Source of the DNA: Alistipes finegoldii DSM 17242
GTDB lineage: Bacteria > Bacteroidota > Bacteroidia > Bacteroidales > Rikenellaceae
Reading direction: 5' to 3'
DNA length: 64,000 nucleotides
NCBI RefSeq assembly: GCF_000265365.1
Contig: NC_018011.1
Coordinates: forward strand, 248,001-312,000
The notes under the pieces were generated by a model. That model saw only the letters and a list, made by a program, of their open reading frames with translations. It searched no databases and was not told where the DNA came from. This document shows, in pieces, positions 50,106 through 58,842 of the stretch. Position 1 is the first letter of the stretch; the number at the start of each line of letters is the position of its first letter. The translations under genes were made by a program, and so were the position numbers.

Positions 50106-52160
50106 TTATTTTTGCTTGATAATCAATTTTGAATTGATATTATCAATAGTTACCGTTCCGAAACGTTCCAAAACAGTCTGGCCGAGTAATAGCGGAGCCT
50201 GCTGATTATGGACAACCGAAGCATCAACATTACGCAGAATGGCATCGCCAATCTTGATTTCACGCAGACGGATTGTCGTGCCCTCGTGAATCTCGCCAGT
50301 TGCAACGCTATAATATTCTTTGCCTTTAATATCGTCTGATTTTAAATAGCCATTTTTAAGCATAAAATTGGCTTCCACCGAGGAGATTGTAACCGTACTT
50401 GCTCCCGTATCGAAAAAGAATTTCAAAGGCAATTCATTAATCGTACAAGGTATTTCATAAACCCCGCTATACATTTTTTTCATTTGTATCTCGGAAATAG
50501 TTTCGATCTTATCTTCTGCCTGTTCATCATCGGCTTCTATTCGAATAGGCTTGGCTTTATATTCTTCAATTAAATGCTTAAATTCGGGCAGTTCTCGAAT
50601 GGCATCTATATCGTCATCATGCTCGATATGTGCAAACGAACGATAGCCTTTCTCAAAGGCTTTGCGAAGTGCCGCAACAGATTCGTCCAATCGTCCCATG
50701 CGTGCCAGCAGACATGATTTATCGTAATAAACACCGTTTCCCATTGAATCCGAGGCAATGATTTTATCCATCCATTCGAGGGCTTCGGTATCCCGTCCTA
50801 AAAAGTGAAGAGCATATTGGCGACAACTGCCACTTTCGGCAACCGTATCCTGTCGAATAACCTCCTCGAAATCCGCATTGCTCTTCTCCTTTTCTCCACG
50901 TTTCAAGTACAATGCACCCCGCATCAAGAAAATATAGGGATATGTTTTATCGACATCTATTCCCGTATTGTAATCTTTCATGGCCGAATCATCATCGCCC
51001 GATAACTCATAGCACCAGCCGCGCTTATAGTAGGCATAAGCACTCGTCGGGTCAAGCTCTATCCCTTTTGTAAAATCAGCTATCGCCTCTTTATATTGCC
51101 CGCCCTCTCGGTAATAGTCGGCACGGGAAATAATTGCATAATAATCTTTACCATCTCCCAATTCAATACACTTGGTTATGTCCGCAATAGCATGTTCTGT
51201 GTCTCCTATTTCGTTGTAGCATTGGCTGCGACTGTAATAGATGAAATCAAAACTTCCGAACTCTTGTTGCAGTTGATTGTAGCATAAAATAGCATTTGCA
51301 TAATCATAGCCCCATTTGTAAATATGGATACGCAGTTGTTTCCAAGAGTGATCGTTATTTTTTTGAATTTGGGCCTGCACTTTGGCTAATGCGTAACTCA
51401 AATGTTTACCCATAATTGATTTCAGCAGGTAATGTTGTGGGGCATCCGATTTTTCAAAATAGATGACAGCATCATCAATCGCCTTGTCCGTTTCGCCCAT
51501 TTTATCATAAATCTGCATCCGATAACGATAGGTTTCCTCGTAATCAGCATCGTATTTTTCACATTTATTAGCTAATTCCAATGCTTTATCATATTCCTTA
51601 CGCGCAATCATGTTGCGAATAAGCCCCACCATAGCCGATTGATCCGTCTCGTCGTTTTTCAGCATTTGTGCGTAATCCGCATCGGCCTTGTCGTATTCTT
51701 TCTGCTCGTAATAGAGTTGTGCTCGTCCGTAAAGAATCTCTTGAATATTAGTTGCTCCTTTCTTGTCTTTTAGTGCTAATTTGTAAGCGGTATCATAGTC
51801 GGCAAGTGCTTTGGCAGAATCTTCCATATCGCAATATGTGCGGCCACGGTTCCAATACATGATGTATTTTGAGAACATTCCACCTTTTTTATAGTATTTT
51901 ATCGCAAGGTTCGCATCCGAAAGGGCATTTCCGTATTTCTTTTGTCGATAATATAAATCTGCACGAACTATTCTTGCATCGGCATTGTCGGGAGTTTCTT
52001 GAAGCTGTTGGTCAAGGCATTTCATCGCTTCTTTTTCGTCGCCATTCTGTATTAGGTCAATGGCTCTTTGCAGGTGGTAATCTGACGGCTGTTTCTTTTG
52101 TCCATAGCCGTTGTATACTCCTGCACACAACAGCAGAATGATGAGTAGGTAGTTTTTCAT
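50106..52160 (-). CDS. Exported TPR protein fused to a retropepsin-like aspartic protease (cassette gene)
   Basis: The signal MKNYLLIILLLCAGVYNGYGQ is followed by about 500 residues of tetratricopeptide repeats (for example YAYYKRGWCYELSGDDDSAMKDYNTGI) and a C-terminal aspartic protease domain: LPLKFFFDTGASTVTIS with catalytic D584, then LLLGQTVLERFGTVTID, the clan AA (retropepsin/TIGR02281) pattern. Such domains work as dimers, each chain giving one DTG. A periplasmic TPR-protease could process bound partners. It lies between palindromes 4 and 5. Confidence 0.85.
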   Translation of the reverse strand: MKNYLLIILLLCAGVYNGYGQKKQPSDYHLQRAIDLIQNGDEKEAMKCLDQQLQETPDNADARIVRADLYYRQKKYGNALSDANLAIKYYKKGGMFSKYIMYWNRGRTYCDMEDSAKALADYDTAYKLALKDKKGATNIQEILYGRAQLYYEQKEYDKADADYAQMLKNDETDQSAMVGLIRNMIARKEYDKALELANKCEKYDADYEETYRYRMQIYDKMGETDKAIDDAVIYFEKSDAPQHYLLKSIMGKHLSYALAKVQAQIQKNNDHSWKQLRIHIYKWGYDYANAILCYNQLQQEFGSFDFIYYSRSQCYNEIGDTEHAIADITKCIELGDGKDYYAIISRADYYREGGQYKEAIADFTKGIELDPTSAYAYYKRGWCYELSGDDDSAMKDYNTGIDVDKTYPYIFLMRGALYLKRGEKEKSNADFEEVIRQDTVAESGSCRQYALHFLGRDTEALEWMDKIIASDSMGNGVYYDKSCLLARMGRLDESVAALRKAFEKGYRSFAHIEHDDDIDAIRELPEFKHLIEEYKAKPIRIEADDEQAEDKIETISEIQMKKMYSGVYEIPCTINELPLKFFFDTGASTVTISSVEANFMLKNGYLKSDDIKGKEYYSVATGEIHEGTTIRLREIKIGDAILRNVDASVVHNQQAPLLLGQTVLERFGTVTIDNINSKLIIKQK

Positions 52161-52201
52161 TGGACTATTTTATTTATCTGTAAATGGATGCGTGTGTTGA
52201 T

Positions 52202-52253
52202 GTGACACAATTTGTAAAATTCTATTTTATATACCCCTTTAAAATTATGTCAC
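52202..52253 (-). repeat. 52-bp palindrome, copy 5
   Basis: Starts GTGACACAATTT, ends AAAATTATGTCAC, core TTTATATACCCCTTTAA. Last copy in this core orientation. Confidence 0.9.
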
Positions 52254-52258
52254 TCGTC

Positions 52259-52612
52259 TTATTTGTCCATGTAACATCCTATTACAATTGCAATGACATT
52301 AAGCAAGTTATAAGCGATTATTAATCCCGATGATAGGGATAAAGTGGTTAATAAAAAATAAGATGCAACACATAATCCGATGGGTAACCACATACCTGCT
52401 TCATTTCCGTCAGAATTTTGATACACAAAGCATTGTATCACAAAAACATAACCCACGGCAAGTATGCAATATATTAAGGCTTCGTGTTTAATCATATCTG
52501 ATACAAGCATATCCATTGGATTGGAATAGTTCGCAGATACAATATCTTTAATGAGCCATCCAAGTAAAATATAGATTGCTATACCTAATATCGTTAAGAG
52601 AAATTTTTTCAT
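52259..52612 (-). CDS. Small four-helix membrane protein
   Basis: The 117-aa product (MKKFLLTILGIAIYILLGWLI...) has about four hydrophobic helices and short loops. No family recognised. Its stop codon lies five bases from palindrome 5. It is the last of a run of leftward genes starting at 55703. Confidence 0.65.
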   Translation of the reverse strand: MKKFLLTILGIAIYILLGWLIKDIVSANYSNPMDMLVSDMIKHEALIYCILAVGYVFVIQCFVYQNSDGNEAGMWLPIGLCVASYFLLTTLSLSSGLIIAYNLLNVIAIVIGCYMDK

Positions 52613-52636
52613 ATTGATACTGTACCGAGTTATGAT

Positions 52637-53005
52637 TTATTCAACTAATTGTAGCTGTCCGTCCACATACATTGCATAATAGAATTTCCCATTATGCTTT
52701 ATATTTTTCGTTTTGCAAATACGAATTATTTTATCCAATTTCATCAGTAGAAAACATTCATATTGAAAAGTCACTCCTTTGGTTGGTTGCTCCTTATAGA
52801 TTCCACGATACATGCTTTGCCAAAGTTTTTCATTCCCGTTTTTCTTATAACGAATCTGGCCATCAGCAATAGTGATAGATGCGTTTTCTGGGTCATAGTT
52901 TCCATAAGGAGTTAAAACATATGCTATTCGATATGTTTTATAGGTCTGCGCTGAAAGTGCCAAACAAGATATTGACAGTATGAGAACAAGTGATAATTTC
53001 TTCAT
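52637..53005 (-). CDS. Small exported protein
   Basis: Signal peptide MKKLSLVLILSISCLALSAQ and a 100-residue beta-rich mature part (TYRIAYVLTPYGNYDPENASITIADGQIRYKK ... GKFYYAMYVDGQLQLVE). Unrecognised. Neighbours are all exported or membrane proteins. Confidence 0.65.
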   Translation of the reverse strand: MKKLSLVLILSISCLALSAQTYKTYRIAYVLTPYGNYDPENASITIADGQIRYKKNGNEKLWQSMYRGIYKEQPTKGVTFQYECFLLMKLDKIIRICKTKNIKHNGKFYYAMYVDGQLQLVE

Positions 53006-53016
53006 AATGTTTGTAA

Positions 53017-53259
53017 TTAGGAGAGTGCCATTATTATACAGATAATAAAGAAAATAACACCTGCAATGATGCCAACGCCCGTAGCATTCATTTCTTTTTC
53101 TTCTGCTTTTTGCGCTCTTACAACTCTTTGTTCATATTCGGGAGTTCCTCTTTTTTGGTCTAACAACCAATTTGCATGGCGAATCATTTCTTCGGCCTGT
53201 TGTTTTGTATAGGCGTGTCCTATTCTTTCGCCTAATCTATTGCGACATTCGTACATCAT
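53017..53259 (-). CDS. Small C-terminally anchored membrane protein
   Basis: The 80-aa product has a soluble charged part (MMYECRNRLGERIGHAYTKQQAEEMIRHANWLL) and one C-terminal membrane helix (GVGIIAGVIFFIICIIMALS). It lies two bases after the stop of the TPR gene upstream, so it is in the same operon. Confidence 0.6.
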   Translation of the reverse strand: MMYECRNRLGERIGHAYTKQQAEEMIRHANWLLDQKRGTPEYEQRVVRAQKAEEKEMNATGVGIIAGVIFFIICIIMALS

Positions 53260-53261
53260 AA

Positions 53262-53960
53262 TTATTTATACGGCTGAATTAATTCGTCATTCAAAATGTT
53301 TTTCGACTTATTGAAATAGTTTTGTGCTATCGTTGTATCTCCTAACTTATAGGCAGTATATCCCATCCAATAATAAGCCTTTTGCCCTGATTTACGAATA
53401 TCTTCATCATTGGCATATTCACTTGATAAGAGATCATTGTAGTTCGAGACACACATAGAATAGTAAATTGATGCCTCTTTATAATTGCCGCTATTTAAAT
53501 AATGTTCACCCAAGGCTTCATTGATATTGTAAAGCTCTAAATCTCGATCAGCCTTATTATTGATTCTCTTAGATAAAACCGCTAATTTCTTCAATGCCGA
53601 AACTTTACGATTGGATTGTTGGGTATATTCAGATGCCGATAATCCCACTTTATTGGTTTTATAAATTTCCAATATATCCGATAGCATGTCAACCTGCCCC
53701 CAGAGTAAATCCAACTGCTCATTAACATCACCGATTCGATCTATATATTTATCGACGACGGCACAAGCCTCCAAACAATAGATTGCATAACGTTCTGCTC
53801 GTTCCGAAGTTATTCCGTAAGTGCTATTTCCATCAACCCAAACGGATTTTGCTTTTACAATGAGCGGCTCCAATTCAGTTATACAACGATCAACAACATC
53901 TTGTGCGTTTGTATATGTTGCCCCCATAACAAGAGCAAACATCAAAAACATCTTTTTCAT
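53262..53960 (-). CDS. Exported TPR-like helical protein
   Basis: Signal peptide MKKMFLMFALVMGATYTNAQ; the 212-residue mature part is alpha-helical with TPR-like units near the end (EALGEHYLNSGNYKEASIYYSMC and AYYWMGYTAYKLGDTTIAQNYF). It follows the TPR-trypsin gene by 21 bases and is probably its partner. Confidence 0.7.
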   Translation of the reverse strand: MKKMFLMFALVMGATYTNAQDVVDRCITELEPLIVKAKSVWVDGNSTYGITSERAERYAIYCLEACAVVDKYIDRIGDVNEQLDLLWGQVDMLSDILEIYKTNKVGLSASEYTQQSNRKVSALKKLAVLSKRINNKADRDLELYNINEALGEHYLNSGNYKEASIYYSMCVSNYNDLLSSEYANDEDIRKSGQKAYYWMGYTAYKLGDTTIAQNYFNKSKNILNDELIQPYK

Positions 53961-53981
53961 AAATCAGCAATTTTATTTGTG

Positions 53982-55703
53982 TTAGTAGATTTTGATCAAG
54001 ACAACATAGGGTGTCAATCGTTTTATCTTTTCTGTAAATGGCAACCCTGAAATCGAGTTATTAGCAGGTAACGTAATAAATATTGGTGCTACATCAATCA
54101 AATTCTTCAGATAAGATGTTTTAATAGCATACCCGACATTCTGTGCATCTTCAACCCCTGCGTTTGTAATGCCAACTATATTGCCTTGTTTATCAAACAG
54201 AGGCCCTCCGCTATTACCATGCTGAATAGGTGCAGATATTTGGTATGTAACAATATCACCTTGATAACCTGTTTTTGAACTTATGATACCATCGGTAACT
54301 TTTATTTCTTCTCCCAAAATATCTGACATGGGGTAACCGAGAGCAAATACACTCGTTCCTACATCCTGTATCGAGATTTTAACGGCATAGGGTAATGCTG
54401 GGAAGTTGGTAAACGAGCTATCGTCGATTTGCAGCAGACTAATATCATTCGTCTTATCTGAAATCAGAACTTTTGCATTGACTGTATGGACCTGTCCTTT
54501 CCAATTAACAAGCACATCTATTCCATTTGCTCCATCAATTACATGATGGTTGGTTACAATCACACCGTTAGATGTCAATACGAAACCGCTGCCTGTTGCT
54601 ATGTACCGTTTCCCATTTTCTGAAGACGGAGTATTGGGCGTTGTGGCTTTATCCAGCTCCATTTCTCGAATTAATGCCAGCCCCTCTGAACCGCCTTTTT
54701 TCAAATCGTCAATACCTGAGGCATCGGATTTCAGCAGTTTGGCTTTTCCTCGTAACAGATAGACGTCTGTTGTGGATTTGTAGGATATGGCTTTCGTGCA
54801 GTCGTCAATTGCGTTATTGTAAAACTTACTTGCAAAATAGGCATTTGCACGTTTGAAATAGATGTCGTAGTTTTTATAACCTCTGTCAATGGCTTTCGAG
54901 TATTCCGATGCCGCTTGGTAATAGTTTCCATCACGCATACGACTGTCCCCAGCAGTAATGAAACTCGACACTTTTGAATATACGGATTTGCGCTCTACCT
55001 TGAGATTATAAACCCTTATCTTTGCGCCTGCATACAAATTGAACTCAACTCGTCTTACACCATCAACCGATGCAAAATCGGCCTCAGGAATAGAATAATC
55101 ATTAAAATTTATCCCACAATGATTATTCTCTTGCAAGATAATCTCAACTTTCGTTGGTAATCCAGAACAAGATTGCCATCCATTATCAAAAGTACCATGC
55201 AAAACACCTTTGCCTGACATATTAAAGGAACAAGATGCAGATTGGTATGTATTTACAATCCCATAATTACCCCCTTTTGCTCCTTTATTGTTAAATAGAT
55301 ACTGTATATAGTATTCTTTACCATCTACGCCCGCCATATATACTGTTATTCCCCAATATATATCCTGCGTATATTCTGTTTTCCCGTTTGCGGTCTGAAC
55401 AGGATATTTATATTGTGATGGATTATTATTTATATCTTCAATGCCGAACGAAATCCGCTTGGATGTACCATTCACATATAGCGGCAAGATTCCATTGCGT
55501 GCTGTAATTCTGTTCTGTTTTTTATTTTCTTTCGATTCTGCGATCCAATTATGTAATGTTACGCTATTGGATGACACATTTGATATATCCAAGCTATTGG
55601 ATGCGTTTATTTTCAGAGTGCTGGGTTGTATTTCCCACTCTGTTTGGGCATAGGAACTTATGCCAAGTAGTAATGATAGCGTGAGGAGAATAACTCGTTT
55701 CAT
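53982..55703 (-). CDS. Exported TPR protein with a trypsin-like serine protease domain
   Basis: Signal peptide MKRVILLTLSLLLGISSYAQ (1-20), a beta-rich domain (about 21-240), TPR units (about 245-350; AASEYSKAIDRGYKNYDIYFKRANAYF) and an S1C/DegP-like protease (365-545). The triad is complete: H387 in VIVTNHHVID, D420 in KTNDISLLQ and S498 in QHGNSGGPLF. No PDZ domain follows. It should be a periplasmic protease with substrates or partners chosen by the other domains. First gene of the run down to 52259. Confidence 0.88.
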   Translation of the reverse strand: MKRVILLTLSLLLGISSYAQTEWEIQPSTLKINASNSLDISNVSSNSVTLHNWIAESKENKKQNRITARNGILPLYVNGTSKRISFGIEDINNNPSQYKYPVQTANGKTEYTQDIYWGITVYMAGVDGKEYYIQYLFNNKGAKGGNYGIVNTYQSASCSFNMSGKGVLHGTFDNGWQSCSGLPTKVEIILQENNHCGINFNDYSIPEADFASVDGVRRVEFNLYAGAKIRVYNLKVERKSVYSKVSSFITAGDSRMRDGNYYQAASEYSKAIDRGYKNYDIYFKRANAYFASKFYNNAIDDCTKAISYKSTTDVYLLRGKAKLLKSDASGIDDLKKGGSEGLALIREMELDKATTPNTPSSENGKRYIATGSGFVLTSNGVIVTNHHVIDGANGIDVLVNWKGQVHTVNAKVLISDKTNDISLLQIDDSSFTNFPALPYAVKISIQDVGTSVFALGYPMSDILGEEIKVTDGIISSKTGYQGDIVTYQISAPIQHGNSGGPLFDKQGNIVGITNAGVEDAQNVGYAIKTSYLKNLIDVAPIFITLPANNSISGLPFTEKIKRLTPYVVLIKIY

Positions 55704-55720
55704 TTGTTATGTGTATTTGA

Positions 55721-55948
55721 TTAATATTTATCGTATAGTTTGTATCGTTTGGGAGAACTCCCCACGGCTTCAATCAAGCAAAGGTTTTCAGGAATATGGT
55801 ATATGCAATCATAGCCCTGCCTTGCGGTTATCGGATGGTCAAACTGCAAAATAATACAATCTGCAATCTCTCGAACCGTTAAAGCGACCGCAGAGGCAGA
55901 TAAAATCGCATTGCTTATTTGCCTGTGTAGATACTGGGGCATACACAA
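55721..55948 (-). CDS. Small possible winged-helix protein
   Basis: The product (75 aa; ATG at 55942 also possible) reads like a short winged helix: ISNAILSASAVALTVREIADCIILQFDHPITARQGYDCIYHI then PKRYKLYDKY. It is the first leftward frame after a large cruciform-forming region and stops 17 bases before the TPR-trypsin gene, so it could regulate it. Evidence is limited to composition and position. Confidence 0.4.
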   Translation of the reverse strand: MCMPQYLHRQISNAILSASAVALTVREIADCIILQFDHPITARQGYDCIYHIPENLCLIEAVGSSPKRYKLYDKY

Positions 55949-56014
55949 AACTTGTCGTTCAACCCCTAACGACGGGTTAATAAAAAGAAAGCGCAGGGCT
56001 GATGACTTATTTTA

Positions 56015-56145
56015 GTGCGACAGGTCGTAGGAAACCCAATAGATAAAATAAGCAACAACCCCGCGCCTGTATCGTGAAGATACGACGGGAGGGCAATGCC
56101 ACTTATCCTCTCTATTGTGCTTGGAATTTCCTACGTTCGTCGCAC
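56015..56145. repeat. Long imperfect inverted repeat (structured RNA or cruciform)
   Basis: GTGCGAC...CGTAGGAAA...AATAGA (56015-56042) faces TCTATT...TTTCCTACG...GTCGCAC (56110-56145). Inside it GTATCGTGAAGATAC makes a smaller hairpin, and an alternative fold pairs CTTATTTTA with TAAAATAAG. The stretch 55949-56530 holds no supportable gene. Confidence 0.65.
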
Positions 56146-56530
56146 GAGAATAAAGTTACACTTCCGTATTCAATATGTTCTCCACAAAAGTAAAAAACAA
56201 TCATCGGAAATGCAACGGCAAAACCACTCTTTTTTCAAGGTTGTTGCAGATTCAAATTTCGTCAAAACAAAGTTGCCAAACAAGTGGAAAACGGCTGGAA
56301 AATAAACTTTGTTTCTTGTAACTTGGGTTAGATGCTTTGTTATTCAATTTAAGCCGACATATTTCCTTTAATAGTGAGTTGCAAATCACTCCAACCCTTA
56401 ATTATCGAGAATATGCCAGCGTAAAGTCGATATTTTGAGCATCGGAATTATATAAAACCATATAATGCGCAATAAATCAACAGACAGCATCATTGAATAT
56501 AAGTTATTATCGTCTTGTTTACCTATCAAA

Positions 56531-56567
56531 GAAAATACCCCTGTCGTCGTTTGACAGCAAGGGTATT
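56531..56567 (-). terminator. Terminator of the DUF3871 gene
   Basis: AATACCCCTGTCGTC and GACAGCAAGGGTATT form a stem with a GTTT loop; the minus-strand tail is TTTTC. Confidence 0.75.
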
Positions 56568-56580
56568 CTTCTTCGTTCGG

Positions 56581-57654
56581 TTATTCCACAAACCACCTGT
56601 ACTGGGCATCGCCCTCGATGGCTTTGCCTATACCTGTGATAAGCTCGGTAGCGTTCAGCGAACGGTCGAGGAATGTATCTATGTAACTCGACTTGTTGGC
56701 TCCCGTAAAGAGGTTATAAACCCTCCAAAGGTCAATCTCTGGATTGTTCCCTCTGGAAAAGTTCTCGTCCGCGTAATACGCCTTTGCTACCGCGTTGATA
56801 TGGCAGTCCGTAAACTCCATAGCAGGAAGCTGTCGTTTCTCGGCTGTGGGCAGGTATTGATACAACCGTGTCTTGCCGATAAGCTGGGCGAACTGGTGTT
56901 CGGTAAGGGTTCGTTCCTGCATCGCTGCCATCAGTTGTACATGGCGTTCGGCATCGTACTCTCGGAACAGGCGTAAGGTGGCATCGAACAAGTCCTGCAC
57001 ACCCATCACCCGCAGTTCGCTCTTGAATCCATCGGTCGAAACGCAAAGGTTACAGCACACGAGGTTTTTGAACCCGATAAAGACCTTGAATTTCTCCACC
57101 GTCTTCTTGGAATAAAGATTCTCGTGGTTATAGGCCCTTACTCCTCCTATCGAAAGGTTCAGTCTGTTCCCTGCCACATCCTCGTAAATCGTGGGTATCT
57201 CGAAACAGAAAGCCATCCGTTCGTAGTAGATGGTCTTGTCGGTTTCCAAGAGCTGGTTCACGGGCTTGTGGATGGCTTCGGGAATACGCCCCTTGATGAT
57301 ATGGGACACGACTATATCGGGAGCGTCGATTACCTCCTGCGGGAACATACGGTGTGCAGCACCCAGCACCGTTTCGATAAAGCTCTGGTGGGAGATGGTC
57401 ACCTCGTTGTCCTTGCTGAATACGGGAACGACGCAATCCGCTCTCAAATGGGCTATATCAACAGGCTTGGTGTTGGCCTCGATAAAGTGACGGTTATGAC
57501 GGACGCCCAAAGGAACGACAACACCCGTCGTTGCTGATTGGGCTGGTTGTTCCTCTACAATCGTTGCTACCTCTGCGGCAGGGTTATCGAGGAAAGGGCT
57601 GTCGGAGTTCAGGCCGACGGCAAATTCGGGGTTAGGCTGAAACGCTGGGTACAT
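56581..57654 (-). CDS. DUF3871 family protein
   Basis: The 357-aa product (ATG 57654, MYPAFQPNPEFAVGLNSDSPF) has VRHNRHFIEANTKPVDIAHLRADCVVPVFSKDNEVTISHQSFIE and LSIGGVRAYNHENLYSKKT...FKVFIGFKNLVCCNLCVSTDG, which I recognise as the DUF3871 family of Bacteroidota mobile elements. Role unknown, probably in element DNA metabolism. Its start overlaps the end of the ATPase gene by 23 bases. Confidence 0.8.
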   Translation of the reverse strand: MYPAFQPNPEFAVGLNSDSPFLDNPAAEVATIVEEQPAQSATTGVVVPLGVRHNRHFIEANTKPVDIAHLRADCVVPVFSKDNEVTISHQSFIETVLGAAHRMFPQEVIDAPDIVVSHIIKGRIPEAIHKPVNQLLETDKTIYYERMAFCFEIPTIYEDVAGNRLNLSIGGVRAYNHENLYSKKTVEKFKVFIGFKNLVCCNLCVSTDGFKSELRVMGVQDLFDATLRLFREYDAERHVQLMAAMQERTLTEHQFAQLIGKTRLYQYLPTAEKRQLPAMEFTDCHINAVAKAYYADENFSRGNNPEIDLWRVYNLFTGANKSSYIDTFLDRSLNATELITGIGKAIEGDAQYRWFVE

Positions 57655-58360
57655 GGTTGTAAGGAGTTTGAGGTTGAACACTCGGATGTGCAGGCTGTGT
57701 CATGTTGCACCATTTGAGGATGGCCTGACCGACAGCGGGCGTAATGAGAAATTCGGGACGGCCCGTGAACAGTCCCGTGCGGTCTTTGGATGTGGTGGCC
57801 TTGTGGTTCATGGCTATATCGAGGACGGCGGTAAACTCGTAATCCACGTTATCACGCTGTACGGCTTTCAAGCCCACTTTCTCTGGAACCATCTTGCCGT
57901 TCTTGTCCGAGAGCACATAATCCTGCTTGGAACGCATGGTGCAGATCACATGAGCGGAAGATGTCAAAATACGCTGAATAAAGGCGTTCTGACGGGGTGT
58001 GACCTTGGCCCAATTGGCAAAGGAGTTGCCTTGCAGGTTGGCGTGGAAATCCAGCAGATAATCCCAGCAATGGGAAATGCTGTCGATGATGATTACCTCG
58101 GCTCCTGCCTGCTCGCAAATACCAATGGCCTCGATGTAGGTTTCGGGAGCATAGTTTTCGAGGGTGAGGACTTGATAACCGCCCAGATGGGCATAAAGGT
58201 CAGCCGAGCAATTCTCGGAATCAATGACGGCGATTTTCGACCAGTCGCCTGTCATGCCGTAAGCGATAAGGAGCGACGAATAGGTTTTGCCGCTGCCCGA
58301 AGCTCCCGCCAGAGCAAGCCGCATCTTGGCCGCCCGACGCATGGATTGTCGTAATTGCAT
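57632..58360 (-). CDS. RecA-like AAA ATPase (phage nucleotide-binding type)
   Basis: The 242-aa protein has Walker A ALAGASGSGKTYSSLLIA (about residues 17-34), VIDSENCSADLYAHL, and Walker B EVIIIDSISHCWDYL, followed by VICTMRSKQDYVL. This AAA_24-like layout is found in phage and element proteins next to recombination genes. It is paired with the DUF3871 gene by overlapping frames. Confidence 0.85.
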   Translation of the reverse strand: MQLRQSMRRAAKMRLALAGASGSGKTYSSLLIAYGMTGDWSKIAVIDSENCSADLYAHLGGYQVLTLENYAPETYIEAIGICEQAGAEVIIIDSISHCWDYLLDFHANLQGNSFANWAKVTPRQNAFIQRILTSSAHVICTMRSKQDYVLSDKNGKMVPEKVGLKAVQRDNVDYEFTAVLDIAMNHKATTSKDRTGLFTGRPEFLITPAVGQAILKWCNMTQPAHPSVQPQTPYNHVPSVSA

Positions 58361-58610
58361 AACTCTACAAATTAGATGATTAGTAAATTATTAAACTAAA
58401 AATCCAATTTTGGAGTTTTGGTTTGCAATCCTTAATAATTATCATTCCCCATTTCAATAAGGGGGGGGGCTTTAACAGAAAGTATCTGTATATGCAGGGG
58501 ATATATTTTATAAAAAAACAGGCATTATAGCCTGTTTCTGATAAATGCCTACGGTGCAATATTTAAAGAAAAAACGAAGTGTCATAATTTTTAAATATCA
58601 TTATAAAAAA

Positions 58611-58618
58611 TTATATTT
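58611..58618 (+). promoter_or_regulatory. -7 box for a small membrane peptide gene
   Basis: TATATTTG (within 58611-58619) precedes the ATG at 58650 by about 30 bases. Bases 58361-58610 are AT-rich with a G9 run near 58465 and no gene I can support. Confidence 0.5.
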
Positions 58619-58649
58619 GTTATTATAACTATATCACAATTCAGCAACA

Positions 58650-58760
58650 ATGAGAAGAAGTGACCAAAATGAAGGATGCCAAATATTGGTAGGTTATATT
58701 ATGATTTTAATAATTTTGATTAAATTCCTAATATTTATTGTTGAAGAGATTATTGATTAA
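58650..58760 (+). CDS. Small membrane peptide, 36 aa, opposite to all neighbours
   Basis: The frame reads MRRSDQNEGCQILVGYIMIL then IILIKFLIFIVEEIID and stop: a charged N-terminus, one long hydrophobic helix and an acidic tail. It has its own promoter-like box and is the only plus-strand gene in the element. The layout resembles type I toxins and other small membrane regulators. It ends 30 bases before palindrome 6. Confidence 0.45.
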   Translation: MRRSDQNEGCQILVGYIMILIILIKFLIFIVEEIID

Positions 58761-58790
58761 TACCACTCTTTATAAATTCGGATTCGATTA

Positions 58791-58842
58791 GTGACGCAAT
58801 TTTCAAGGGGTATATAAAAGAGAAATTCTAAAATTATGTCAC
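58791..58842 (+). repeat. 52-bp palindrome, copy 6, core inverted
   Basis: Outer ends are GTGACGCAATTTT and AAAATTATGTCAC as in copies 1-5, but the core reads CAAGGGGTATATAAAAGAG, the reverse complement of the others. The stop of the gene at 58834 lies inside it. Confidence 0.9.

Noticed and set aside
56096..56305. Plus-strand frame of 69 codons
   Set aside because: It starts within the cruciform-like region and shows no protein-like pattern.
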